A program made the translations under genes and the position numbers. Source: Acanthochromis polyacanthus (lineage: Eukaryota; Chordata; Actinopteri; Pomacentridae). Taken from it: a DNA stretch of 64,000 nt. The stretch is from contig NC_067115.1 of the NCBI RefSeq assembly GCF_021347895.1, positions 6,534,064 to 6,598,063 of the forward strand, read 5' to 3'. Positions 10,430 to 21,774 of this stretch are shown here, piece by piece; the stretch's first letter is position 1, and every line of letters starts with the position of its first letter. The notes under the pieces are model-generated. The model had not been told where the DNA came from and searched no databases. It saw only the letters and a program-made list of their open reading frames with translations.

Positions 10430-11840
10430 CAGTGACGCAGATCATAAAGAACAAAAAATCACCCCAAAAAACTGGACTCAACATGTCCAATTGTTCAATT
10501 TCTGTGAAAGAATGGAGGCTTCACATAATGTAGATAATTTAGTGCTAACATTTTATCACCTCTACAAACTTTTTCTCACAGCTGTAGAAAGATGTTTCAC
10601 TATGCTGAATGTATCTTCCAACAACTTGCTCCTCTGTTATTGAGTCATGCTGCATTTATTTCATTGATCTAGTACGTTTTCTTCTTCTTTCATTCTCTCT
10701 TTCCGTCTCCTCTCTGCTCTGTGGAAACACTGCCTTAAGTCAAATGAAAACAGGTTTGTTTTTTTTTTTGCCATGTGACTGAGTTAAGGAACATAGAAAT
10801 CTTTCTTTTTTGTAGGATTTGGTACGAATGGATAATTTTGGACCAAATTGTTATTTTTTGTGAGACATGTTGAATAAAGTGAATTAGATGAAATAGAATA
10901 ATTTTAAGCCAATATTTGGTTATTTTTCTCAGTGTAACAACACATATTTATTAATGTGCTTATCTGGATAAATTTCTAATACTTCTTTAATAAATAGTAA
11001 TTTGAGAGAACTGAGTCTTTATTAGGTCAACAGATGATCAACCCAAATCTGCTGACTGTGTAGATGTGTTTTGATTAGTTTATTTAAGATTGAACATTCA
11101 CATTTTTTATGGCAATTTATTCAACTGCAGCAACTTACATCACCTTAAAATGTGTCTTAACCATAACTAAGTTCCCTGTTTTCTTATTTTGGTGGTTCCT
11201 TTCATGATTTTCATGAACTTTCTCCTTCAAACTCTGCATGTTCTCATAAAAGTGGACGTTTAACAGGTCATGTGACTCTTCCTCTGCACAAAATTAACCA
11301 ATCGTGTGCAGCTGCTTTAGTCAACAGGTTGTTTTAATGTAGAACAATGAGGAATATCAAAAATTATGATGGTAAAAGGCACTGCTGCTGGAAATGATGC
11401 AAGATAGGAATGCTTGGAAAAAACCTGCTAAACGTATTTATTTTACCGATCATTGCAGCTGATTATTTCTATCACACAGCTGCACATTAGAGCTGGTAAG
11501 CTTCATATATTCAGACATGATCTCACTTCGTAGTTCTGATTGCAGAATATGCAACACTTGGATGCCGCTCCTGAGCGATGAATCACTCACTTGTTTAAAT
11601 GTCAGAGATCGTGTCCAGAAAGGTCTTGTTATTACAGTTCATTTTTTTATTATTAGTTTTTGGATTTATCATAACACAGTCACACCATTTATGTTTGTTC
11701 TACCTCCTATGCCAGTTCAAAGATGTAATAAAGGCATGTTTGAAGCAATTTCTATCTTTAAGTTCCCATCTTGAATATTAAATAGTAAACATTTGGATGA
11801 TGTCTCATGTCTCATCTCATATATGTATATATTTTAAGGA
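10430..11840. other. Intergenic, A+T-rich
   Basis: No gene or recognisable element beyond short T and A runs. Part of it, around 10800-10960, has the A+T-rich wording also seen after the repeat copies at 26 and 56 kb, so the dispersed family may extend into it. Confidence 0.5.
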
Positions 11841-11844
11841 ATTT

Positions 11845-11985
11845 TGGGGGGTCTTTTTAGCCTTTATTATCGAGGACAGTAAAGAGAGAGACAGGAAACA
11901 CGGGGAGAAGAGTGGGGGAATGGCATGCAGAGCTGGGCCGCAGCATGTTTATTGGTCACCACGCATCCTGTTGAGCTACCGGTAT
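11845..11985. repeat. Diverged dispersed repeat (recalled as common in teleosts)
   Basis: The string AGAGAGAGACAGGAAACACG, then GGGGGAATGGCATGCAG and GGGCCGCAG, ending TTGAGCTACCGG, matches the wording of a short repeat I recall as very common in teleost genomes, with a tRNA-like middle part that here is missing. Assignment rests on memory, not on a search. Confidence 0.5.
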
Positions 11986-12549
11986 ATTTTAATCTACTAC
12001 ACAAAAAATACTGCACCGAGGCTTTAATAAAATATATTGCAATCACAGTATTTGTTGAAATTGCATATTTTTCCAAATCATTCAGCCATAATGTGCATAT
12101 ATACACACCAGTGTTGGTGAGAACGAGGACAGAGTTTGTAACCCAGGCACGGTATTACATCGTTCTTTAGCGTGTTTTAAAATGTGTTTTGAATTCGTAA
12201 TCCTGCTAGTAATACACATTTTTACACCGTTTTGTATTCTAATTACACAATTCTGTCCCATGTATTATGAAGTCCTCAAGTTTGTCTGTAAATCATCCAT
12301 TTAACCAGATTATGATCCTGTGTCACGTTTGGTTTAAACCTGAGGGGCAGCAACTTAAGGTCGGTTTTAAAAAAATCGGCTTCAAGAGGCTTTCAAAAAG
12401 ACGTGGTGCTAAAATATTCTTGCTGTTTAATACCACAGCTGTTTTACATGCATGTATGTATTTCATCATATGGTTGTTTTTTTTTTTATATTTCTGCGCA
12501 CATTTTCTAAAAGTAAAAAGAGTATACTTTTAAAGGTAATTTAGTACAG
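11986..12549. other. Intergenic, nothing recognised
   Basis: A+T-rich sequence with short open frames only. No motif, repeat or splice structure that I can support. Confidence 0.5.
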
Positions 12550-12800
12550 TGCAGTGCTTTTTCTACGGATTCAGGCTATGTCTGTCTCTTCATGTGACCC
12601 CAGATTGACTCCATGATGTTGGGATCAGGGCTCTGCGGGGGCCGAACCATCTGCTGCCTTGTTCTTTTTGTGGCCTTTATGGGCCTGACTGGACTGGAGG
12701 TTTGGGGCATGTTTGCTTCACGCATCAGAATGAGTTTTCAACCAAACAGACGCCTCCCTGCTCGTAATGCTCGATGGATAAGAATGTAAACGTCTGAAGT
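12550..12800 (-). pseudogene. Tc1-like transposase fragment
   Basis: Reading the - strand, frames contain QMVRPPQSPDPNIMESIWGH followed by MKRQ and a stop. This is the C-terminal DDE block of a Tc1-like transposase, with the third acidic residue (the E of NIMESIW) still present. Upstream in the same direction, fragments resembling the IL-H-A-GR-L-G-LI block survive in broken form. No inverted repeats were identified at its ends. It is a decayed internal fragment, recombined or deleted on both sides. Confidence 0.82.
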
Positions 12801-12804
12801 GTTT

Positions 12805-13670
12805 TTGCACAGTTCATACAACAACATCCAGCAGTAAATTTGTGCTCCACTTTAAAAGAGGAAGCCAGAAAGCTGCTTTCAGGCTCTCATGTTGCCTGAA
12901 CAACCTCACACCAAACAAGAGAAAGTCTCAGAACCCCTTCTTTATTAAAAGAAAAAGTAATTAAACAGACTTTTCTTGCCTTTATGGACATTTCAGCACC
13001 AACATTTACAAAGGAAAAAGACACTGTTTAGCTGGCAAAGATGCAAACGCAGACCATGGAGTTCTGCCTTGTTTTCTTTGAGCTGCAGCTTCTGTTATAA
13101 AGTGATGAAGAGCCTATAACAGGTCAGATAAATGTCACTCTCCAGTAATGAATGTAATCAACGTCAGTGCAACGAAAGTCTTTTTACAAGTCCGTAGATC
13201 CAAATTTCATCAGTACATCCACAGAGACCTTTGGTGGCTGTGGATGTTGCCTCTGACTGAAATGAAGAACTTGGTCGATGTGAAGTTATTTTTAAAGTTC
13301 ACTCATTTAACACTTCAGTGCATCTTCCAGGTCGGCTGTCGGATGATTTGCCCTTATTGGTACATGAAGAACATTATTCAGTCATACTGTTCTGGAGCAG
13401 TTTTTAATTTAAATAAGTGGCATTTTTGGCTTTTGTGACAATTGTGGCTAAAACAGCTCTAATGTTCCTTATTTTAAACGGTCCTATATGGCCACAGTTG
13501 ACAGCAGTGTGTGCATTTTGACTAGTTTTCTAAATGAACAATCTACAGCGTCATCAATCACTAATAGACTAACAGAACCTTGTTATAGCATACATTCATC
13601 ATTAGCTTGCGTTGCTGTTTTACCTAATAGAAACATGATATGAGCTGTAAAATCAGCCCTGTCATGTGTG
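12805..13670. other. Intergenic, nothing recognised
   Basis: No supported gene. One 96-residue open frame at 13148..13438 on the + strand lacks family features and has no matching splice sites. It is judged to be chance. Confidence 0.55.
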
Positions 13671-13837
13671 CAACTAGAACAGAGGAATGTTGCTGTGGTT
13701 GATCCCAGCTTGTCTTAAACACATGAAGTCTTTGTCCTGGTGCCCACTGCTACCTAAACCCCCACAATGCTCTGTGTTTGCCAGCATGAACTTCCCGTTG
13801 CACAGATGCAGTGACGCCTCCTCTGGTCTCCACAGTA

Positions 13838-14360
13838 TTAACCCTTGTGTCGTCCTGTAAATTTGAAAATGAAAATGTGCAAAAAAAAATCTATTTTCAC
13901 AGTGAAACTTCTGATGTCCACATTTTCAACATTCTTGGAAATTTTTGAACATTTTTTGGTGGAAAAAAAGAAATGTTAAAAATGTTTCTTAAGACCATTG
14001 ACAAAAAAATCAACCAAAATCCAGCGAATTTTGCTGGATTTTGGTTGATTTTTTTTTTGTCAATGCTCTTAAGAAAATATTAGAAGTTTTACTGATATAT
14101 ATGTAATCACTTAAGATATTTTTACTGATTTTTTTGGAAGATTTTTACTCATTTTTTGAAAATATTTACAAGAATTTTCTTGCCAAATTTGGGGGATTTT
14201 TAAAAATTACAATTTTAAGGGAAATTTTTAATTAATTATTTGAATTTTTCCTGAATGTTTTGCAAGTTTTGAGAAATTTGAGGAATTTGTTGAATTTTTT
14301 GATTTTTTTCAGACAAGGGAACAATCATTTTTGGTGCCCCTAAGACAACAGGAGGGTTAA
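13838..14360. mobile_element. TTAA-flanked MITE (piggyBac-like), 515 bp
   Basis: The element lies between direct TTAA repeats (13838-13841 and 14357-14360). Its ends read CCCTTGTGTCGTC and, reversed, CCCTCCTGTTGTC, an imperfect terminal inverted repeat. The interior is A+T-rich and holds a long hairpin at about 14000-14070 (TCAACCAAAATCCAGC mirrored by GCTGGATTTTGGTTGA). No open frame, so it is non-autonomous. TTAA target duplication is the hallmark of piggyBac-like transposases. The paralogous repeat at 21609-21621 shows the unoccupied site. Confidence 0.85.
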
Positions 14361-14370
14361 ACAGTGAGAA

Positions 14371-14384
14371 GCGCCACCTGGTGG
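14371..14384 (-). promoter_or_regulatory. CTCF-type consensus site inside a dispersed repeat
   Basis: The reverse complement reads CCACCAGGTGGCGC, a 14 of 14 match to the CTCF core CCASYAGRKGGCRS. The other repeat copies have CCACCAGGTGGAGC (21588-21601) and CCACCAGGTGGAGG (27396-27409), each one mismatch away. Binding is not shown by sequence. Confidence 0.55.
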
Positions 14385-14570
14385 AACAAACGGGTACTAC
14401 GTCTTATCTACAATACATTTTCCGACATGCTTGTAGAGAAAACAGGTTTTCTTCATCTTTTGGAGCTTGTGGAGCCACAGTACACCCTACACTCTCGCAC
14501 TACATTTCAGACAGTGTCCTCATGAGCACCTTCTGAACATCGAGAAAACAGACTGGAGGCAGAAATGTAA

Positions 14571-15870
14571 TTTTTCTTCATGCTGTCAAGCATATATACT
14601 GGATGAATTATTACAACTTCAGTGTACTTGAAGTGTGAATTTTCTGGGGAAAAAAATGGTATCATATTAGGACTTGGTTTCGATACATGCTAAATGTTAA
14701 AAATTTATCGGGATATCTTTACATGAAATTAAATCCTCCCCTCTTATGTTTATAATTGTTTATACCAAAACTCACAGTCATCATACCTGTCAAATTAGCT
14801 ATAACATTGTTGGTAGATGTCCCTTTAGAAAGTTAACATATGGGGTGCTGTCACTGCAGAACTATACGAAGTTTATTCTCTATGTTTGACCAAATGAATA
14901 CACAGCTAACATTTTTTATTTGCAGAAATGAATTTTATTTTGCTTTTTAAATATAAGGTCTTATTTGTGTGTCCCAGATAGTATAAATCATCCCTCAGGC
15001 TGCTAAAAGGTGAAACATTGATTCATTAGATAATGTACAGAATGATTGCAGCATTTTGTGCTTATCCCAAATAAAGGCAGCACATTTATCCCCGCCTGTC
15101 TGTCGATGATGCTAACGTGGTCATGCTGAGTGGGTTATCGATTGGCCAGCGGCCTCGCTCTGCCTTTCAACAACGCCGGTTTCCTCTGAGTGATCAGTCG
15201 GGCCAAGGCGTCTTGACTTTTGACTCTCAACTTTTTTCTTTTTTTTCTTTTTCTGGAGAGATAAAGTTTGCTGGAGAATAACAGAGCCGCTGCAGCTCCA
15301 CTCCAGGGAAATCAGAGGCGGCCTGGTCTGGGTCAGAGCACGAGAGTGTGGGAAAGAATAGATCCTCGATAAGCCCACTCCTTCATCGGGTCCTGAGGCT
15401 GTGCTCACCCCGTCTCACACAGATACAAACACAACAAACATATGCTCGAATATAAGCTACTAAAGTCCCCCATGTCCAAAGAGCAGGGACTCCTCCACAC
15501 TGAGCCACTGCGTGAATGTTCACTCCGCAATGCCAGTTCACTGCTCTGCCTCGAGACACCAAACAGAAGTCCTTCAGCAGCAGACTGAGGCTGGAAACCT
15601 GAGCTGAGGCAGCTGCTCATAAACTCATATTTATGTATACAGCTTCTATCACAGTGGTCTCAGGGAGCTTTACATCCACTGTAGCATGTAAAACCGTGGC
15701 ATGTTGTCCTGATTCTTCACACATGGGCCAGATATTTCCTAATAAAGACTGCGAGATGTGGCCACTGAAAATTGTAAGTGGCTTCTCTCAGCAGATGGAG
15801 TTTGCTTGCAGGTTTACGTAAACTCCTGTATTTTGATTTTTTTTTTAAGCACCGGTTTGTTCCATTTCTA
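14571..15870. other. Intergenic, nothing recognised
   Basis: Complex but non-coding as far as I can see. A pyrimidine-rich tract occurs at about 15230-15255. Open frames of 60-95 residues on both strands have no family features. Confidence 0.55.
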
Positions 15871-16581
15871 CACCAGTGTAGGGCTGGACCCGAATATCCC
15901 AAATATCTGAATGTTCGTTCGCTATGGCACTATCCGGATATTAATTTGGGTTTCCGAATATTGCCCCCCCCCCCATCGGACGTCACCGGGCGGAAAGAAT
16001 ATGCAGCGTTACTGTCTTCCCTTGGCCTTCGGCCCACATCGGCTCATCTTGTCCTGTGATCACATAAACATACCGACATATGTCTATAACATGTACACAT
16101 ATGTCGATGTGATCACCCCCCCCCCCCCCCCCCCCCCCCCCAGATGCAAATATTCGGAGCTCGTCTCTTCCCTGCGCCTTCGGCCCATTTCGGCTCATCC
16201 CGCCGTGTTCTTCGGCTCATTTCGGCTCCTCCATTCGTGTTTGTAAACACCACCCGAATGGCCGGGTGACTGCCGACTCTGAAGTCACGCTTCACTTTGT
16301 TGCATAAACACAAGACAAGATGCTGAAGACCGGTGTTTGGGAATTCTTCAGTTTAACTAAAGACTAAACGAGGGCAAAATGGGGACCCGGGAGACCAGAC
16401 GAACGGATCTGACTATTTGGGTCGTCTCTGCTGCCGCACGAACCACACGAACGGATCCGAATATTCGGCCCCCCTCCGGTCGGACGTTACGGGGCGGAAC
16501 CAATATCCGGATATTCGTCTTTAATAGGGCCCGAATATTCGGAGGCCAGAAACCAGTATTCGGGCCAGCCCTACACCAGTG
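15871..16581. mobile_element. hAT-type MITE, 695 bp, with 8-bp target duplication
   Basis: The element (15879..16573) starts TAGGGCTGGACCCGAATAT and ends ATTCGGGCCAGCCCTA, a terminal inverted repeat. It is bordered by the perfect direct repeat CACCAGTG (15871-15878 and 16574-16581). An 8-bp duplication is the signature of hAT transposases. The middle has a large palindrome (about 16056-16116, GTGATCACAT mirrored by ATGTGATCAC) followed by a 26-base C tract (16116-16141). CGAATATTCGG-like motifs recur through it. No transposase frame exists, so it is non-autonomous. A truncated relative is at 5230..5323. Confidence 0.9.
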
Positions 16582-16639
16582 TATGGTGGAAATGTCTTTA
16601 TGTCAAGAAAAATACAAAATTCAAGCACCAAGTGATGAT

Positions 16640-17175
16640 TCACGTTTTCAAATCATAGACTGTATATATAGTGGACGTAGCATCTGGCTCCAGAATTGAA
16701 GCCAACCCAGAAGTGTCAAAAACTTGCAATATCCCGCCGTCCGCTAGGGTTGGCTCCAAAAAGCTTTTGGTCCATAGACCCCAATTCATTTTTGGAAAAA
16801 ATTAAATTTGATAGACTGATTTTCTACAGCTCAGGATTTTTTTCCCGTTAGTTTTCATGGTCAAAATGAGAGATCAGGTGGCCGATCTTAAAATAAATCG
16901 ATACTGAATTTTAAATAAATCGTTAAAGTTGGCGGAGCCAGGGGGCGTGGCTATACTTGATGGACAGCAACAGAAGCCTCTGCGGTAAAATGTGGGCGGG
17001 ATAAGAGAGTCCTCAGCCAATCCTGCCCCTAGTTGCTCTCCGGTCCAGTCTGTTTGATGACGCTTTTTACGTCACTGGCTCCAAAAAATGTAAAACGGCA
17101 ACCAGGAAGTAGCAAAATCCGGGCTTCATTTTCTCGCCGTTGAAACCAACGGGTGACGTCACGGTTAGTTTACGC
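16640..17175. repeat. Dispersed repeat (recalled teleost family)
   Basis: The start CATAGACTGTATATATAGTG, the GGCTCCAGAATTGAAGCC block, GGCGTGGC and the closing CCAACGGGTGACGTCACGG are strings I recall from an interspersed repeat common in teleosts. No other copy is present in the window and no target duplication was found. Identity rests on memory. Confidence 0.45.
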
Positions 17176-17179
17176 CTGT

Positions 17180-19480
17180 TTCAAATGTGCGGTTGGATGT
17201 CTTTCTACTTGAAATTCTGAATGTAAAACACATAAACTCAAGGAGTTTGTTGAATTTTTATGACTTTGTTCCTTTACTGTTTTACTGGGAAAAGTCTTTG
17301 TCAGGAAAAGCACAGAATTCAGACACCGCATGGAGATTCATAAAGTAAAGGAACATAATAAACACATTCTGTATTGTTTTCAAATAGTCATTCTCCTGTA
17401 GATCACCATTTCCTAGCCCTGATGAGATAAAATAAAGCATGTAAACAACTGCTCATATTATGACTTCCCGCAATTCAAGATGGATCACACACGGCTGTGT
17501 TTGACATGCTGGAGAAAAATCATCTGCCACCTTCCCAGTCAACAGCCGTGTTTCCATAAAGATGTCAGAAAAAAGCAAACTTTTGCAATCTCCCAAAAAC
17601 AAGGAAAAAAACCTCCAAGAAAATTAGATTTGTTTCCATTTGCTGCTTTTAGTGAATAAGCTATTCTGAATATTGTTAGATGATCGTGCTTGAGGCTATG
17701 TTATGTCGGGGGATTTTTAAATTATCTCACTTGTGTATCAGGGAGCAATCTTCAGTTCACAGCTGATTTATTGCTTACAATATACCCAGTTGGTTGAGTT
17801 CAAGTAAAGTTACAGTTTAACTCAGTTCCTTCACACAAATATTGAAGCTACTGTGTGCGTCATTACAGTCCATCACTTAAGATGGACCTTAATAATTTTT
17901 GGCAGGTTTTGCCACAGTTTCTCCCAGTGTTACCAGATAAAGGGAGTTTTCCTGTCAATACAGTGCTGAACATGTGTTTTCAGCTTCATCCTGCCTATAA
18001 CCTTTCTATTGCCTCACACCTGGGAAAGGGATCACGGCAACCCAATTGAAAACCTCCACAGTATTCCTTTTAGCATTATAAAGCCCATTCAGACAGAATT
18101 CTCTTTCTGAATCTGTAGAGTCCCACAGACACACATGGCTGCAACAAGCAGAAAAGCTAGAAAATAAAACTGTTGTTTGCCAACAGCTAAAATAATACCC
18201 CAGAAACAAGAAGAAACAAACAAAACGCTGACATCCGTGACAGAAAATCTACGTTTCATGCTATCTGGTGACAAGTCATTGAGAGAAACAGCTGAGGGCT
18301 GCACCAGGTTAGAATATGTATGAGATTAGCTGGTTACCGAGGTATGTCAGAGTTTTCAGTGCTACGAAGGTCGCTCTTTTTTCCCCCTGGCTAGATCACC
18401 ATGGTAACTTATGCTGTGGAGCTATCTGGTTATTTTCAGAGTTTCTGGTTTAAATTTGCTCATTTGAACCAAACAGTTTCTTGATGATTCTTTATGAGCA
18501 ATACAGATTCTTAGCTGAGGGAATATGTTTTATCTGTAAACATGTTGAGCTGTACGTTACTAAAACCACTGAATGAAGCCGTTTGGTTACAGTATCACAC
18601 ATCGTATGCATCATGTCGTCATGGGAACCTAACGTGTTCAGCTGGTGATGCAGAAATCACAAGTTTAAAGTTTAACGTGCAGCTGTCAGTTAGAAATAAG
18701 CGACTGCTTTGATCAGTAAAATAAACACATGAATACACGTTTAACAGTTTTCTACCAGCATTCCTGTCTTTCATCATTTGCAGTAGCAGCGCTTTTCACC
18801 ATCATCAAATTTTTATATTCCTTGTTCTTCTCCATTTTAACAACTTGTTACCAGAAGCAGCTGCACACATTTGTTTAGTTTTGTGCAGAAGAAGAGTCAC
18901 GTTAAGCACCCCTTTATGTGAACACACACAGAATTTGGTGCAGAACAAAAAAAGTTGATAACCACCTTCTGATACCTGCTACCTCTGGCTGAGATTTTAG
19001 TTTTTGTTGAGCCGACTAACACAAAAAAAGCCCGGTTATGTTGAACTTGCCTCGTGATACAGCCATTAGTCATGACTTCAGTGTATTCTGCATCCAAAGT
19101 TGTCTAGAAAATGTGTTTTCATCTCCCATGAAGCTCTTTAATTCTTCAGAAAAATCCAAAAACTACCTCAAGTTGGCATAGAAACAGCTTGGGTAAGTTG
19201 AGGAAGCTTTTTTCAAATTTTGTCTTTTTCTAATATGATACTTCAAAATCTATTATACAAACATGCTGTGAGTAAATGTCAAAGCGTGTGCTGCTTTCAT
19301 GGGACAAATGCACGCCCCCATATGTGGACAAGTGCCCAGAAAATCGAGCATGAAATGTTCAGAAGAATTACTGTCAGTACTAATGCGGGTGTTATCCTGG
19401 ACTCTCTCGGTGAAGGCAAAAGCTCCTAATTTACCAGTCGATCACCTGTGGTCACAAGGTTTGGGTTGCAAATGAGTGAA
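17180..19480. other. Intergenic, nothing recognised
   Basis: Unique-looking, moderately A+T-rich sequence without supported coding exons. Short open frames on both strands show no family features. Confidence 0.55.
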
Positions 19481-19484
19481 TGAG

Positions 19485-19745
19485 ATACTAGCCTCTGAAA
19501 CAAGTTTCCTCCTTGGGGTGACTTGTCTCAGGCTTAGAAACAGGGTGAGGAGATATCTCAGATATTCAGAGGGAGATCAAAGTGGAGTCACTGCTCCCTC
19601 GCCTTCGTCCTTCTTGGTAGATTTTCTGGGCAACCGGGAGGCGACCCTGAAACAGACCCAGGACTTTCTGGAGGAACTCATCTGGCTTGGGAACACTTTG
19701 GGATTCCCAAGAGGAGCAGGAATGACCAGTTCAGCCTCCTGCAAC
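19485..19745 (+). pseudogene. Relic of the C-terminal end of a LINE ORF2
   Basis: The frame reads TSFLLGVTCLRLRNRVRRYL, then a degraded block, then QTQDFLEELIWLGNTLGFP. Landmarks and spacing match the C-terminal segment of a LINE reverse transcriptase protein common in teleosts, which carries an L-LRDRVR block and a later RPRTRW-RDYVSRLAWERLGIP block. The nucleotide strings AGACCCAGGAC and CTGGCTTGGGAACAC-TTGGGATTCCC are close to that consensus. The central part is scrambled, so this is an old fragment that merely happens to stay open to 19862. Clade not assigned. The consensus is from memory. Confidence 0.6.
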
Positions 19746-19869
19746 CAAGATCTGAAAGTCGATGTTTTGAGGAACAAATGCACACGTTGTAAATATAGAC
19801 GGGGATGTATTCTCTGCATTCCCCCTAAAATCTGCTCCTCAGGTTATTTCGTCATGACATAGATAGCTT

Positions 19870-20865
19870 AAACACAGGTGATGGCAGCTGCACTTCTAAA
19901 AATTACTGCAGGGGTTGTTAGAAAAGGTGAGAACACTCCCACCTCCTTAGGCAGACCATGAGATGCAGCTGAAAACTCTTAACAGAATTCTTTTTTGTTC
20001 CAAGGTTGCACACAACTACTTACCTGAGTATTTCCATTTTATGCAATGTCACTCTCAGAAAATTCTGTACTTTTTGCTTCTTTGTTTCTTATTTGATGGT
20101 TTTAATTGCTATGTAGATTCAGAGTATTAATACTACTTATATTCAGGTGATGGATTGTGATGTCTAGGTTGTATAAAGTAATAAAATTAGGTTCATCTTT
20201 ACCAGCTGCAGCGTCAGATTAATGTACCCTAAAACCACTCATTTTACTTGAGTAATTTTACTTGTGGTACTTTTAAATGTATAGTTGATGCTGACTTTAT
20301 ATGTGTCTTCTTGTCACTACAATTTTGAAGGCAAGATTTGTAAAGAACTTGCAACAAATTATTGCCATGCAATTTTACTAAATGATCTGACTTCATGTTC
20401 TTCCATCACTGGCAAAAACACGCAGTTCTGAGGAGTTTGGGGGTTTCTGCAGTTACCAACTGGAACCATTTGGAGGCGCCAACGTGTTGAGTTACCCCAC
20501 AAACTTAAGTTTCCTCCTCAGTATTGACAAATACACTGAAACACTGATGTTTACAGTGACTAAATGAATTCAGAGGCCCGGGTTAGCACAACCCTCGTCC
20601 TTCACTAGATCACAAGACTAAAATGAGTCGGTATCATTACCTGTCAGCAAACTGTTTCCACAAAGCAAGGAACATGGCTACCAAATGTGAATTGCTCATT
20701 CATCTAGATTCTGACCTGTATTCTGGCCTCTTGACATATTTCAACACCGCAGCAGTGAAGGATTTTGACATGAACATGGACAATATGTTGAAACACACTT
20801 CACTATAAGATTTTTGAAGTTACTAATCAATCCAGTGTATATACCTGTCTGCTGAATATCTCGGC
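19870..20865. other. Intergenic, nothing recognised
   Basis: A+T-rich; no gene, splice structure or repeat family that I can support. Confidence 0.5.
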
Positions 20866-20879
20866 AATGCATTTAAAAA

Positions 20880-21374
20880 AAACAAGAAAAGCACTCAGAG
20901 AGCGCAGTACTCCGCCAAGACTGTTCATTCCTCAATTTATGTATTCAGAAATCACAACAACATAGAATTTAATATGGATTGACGCACAAATTAACTAAAT
21001 AAATAAAAAATTACCTTGTATGAGCACAGGCAGGTGTTGTGCTTGCGTACATTATGTACAGATACCGAATTGCGTGACCAAAATATGTAGCGGGTCGAGT
21101 GAATTGATGCAGGTAACTGACACATCGTCCACTTGTTGTCATGGTTACGATGACACCATGCCGGCCGCAATGGGAAATCCTTAACTAATCAGTGGATCCA
21201 GACTATAAGCTGCATCACTGCCAAAATCTAATGAGGTGGTCCTTGTGTCTTTTCTGACTTACCTGAAAAATTCTTGAAAATTTTTGAGTAATGTTTCACA
21301 CAGACAGACAGATTCACAGACAAACGTACGCCAATCGTCACACAACTTCGCCGCGATTCTTTGACGGAGTAAAA
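20880..21374 (+). repeat. Dispersed repeat with RTE-like tail, copy 1 of 2
   Basis: Begins GAGAGCGCAGTACTCCGCCA and ends TTTTTGAGTAATGTTTCACA, then CAATCGTCACACAAC and GACGGAGTAA. The copy at about 60950..61610 has the same order (GAGAGCACAGTGCTCTGCCA, GTGGATCCAGACTATAAGC, TTTTTGAGTAATGTTGCGAA, GGTGGAGTAA). The TTTTTGAGTAATGTT-CAGACA tail resembles the 3' end of RTE-type LINEs in fish, from memory. Copy 1 has lost roughly 150 bp relative to copy 2. Confidence 0.65.
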
Positions 21375-21770
21375 ATGCATTCCTGCCTCCAAGCTGCTCC
21401 TTGTTATGTCGGTGTTTGGGAGACTTATAGTAAAGCTCCAGTAGGACACTGTCTGAAATGTAGTGTTAGAGTGTAGGGTGTACAGTAGCTCCACAAGCTC
21501 CAAAAGACAGTAAAAAAAACAAAAAACTGTATTCTCTATATAAATGTCAGGAAATGTATTGTAGATTAATTGTAGTACCTGGTTGTTCCACCAGGTGGAG
21601 CCTCTTACTGTTTAATACTGTAGAGACCAGAGGAGGTGTCACTCAGGCTATAGGCAGTTCATCTTCTCAAGCAGAGAGCATTGTGAGGGTTTAGGTAGCA
21701 ACAGGCAGCATGACAAAGACTCATGTGGTGTTTAATGACCTCCGACCAGAGCTCACAGGCTTTGAGAAAA
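21375..21770 (+). repeat. Dispersed 'CTCF-bearing' repeat, copy 2, uninterrupted
   Basis: Same family as 13675..14570 and 27350..27710. It holds GTAGTACCTGGTTGTTCCAC, the near-CTCF core CCACCAGGTGGAGC at 21588-21601, and the string CTGTTTAATACTG at 21609-21621. That string corresponds exactly to the site in copy 1 where the TTAA-flanked MITE sits, so it is the empty allele of that insertion in paralogous form. Confidence 0.85.
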
Positions 21771-21774
21771 GCTA

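Larger units (their letters stand above)
13675..14570 (-). repeat. Dispersed 'CTCF-bearing' repeat, copy 1, split by a MITE
   Basis: On the - strand this is the same sequence as 21375..21770 and 27350..27710. Shared landmarks in the + orientation of the other copies are GTAGTACCTGGTTGTTCCAC, CCAGGTGGAG, CTCTTACTGTTTAA, GAGACCAGAGGAGGTG, GCATTGTG-GGGTTTAG and CATGACAAAGAC. Here they occur reverse-complemented on both sides of the inserted element 13842..14356. The family has no visible coding content, and its full length and class are unknown. Confidence 0.8.

Noticed and set aside
19476..19862. 128-codon frame considered as a gene
   Set aside because: Its blocks align in order with the C-terminus of a teleost LINE protein, so it is a retrotransposon relic.
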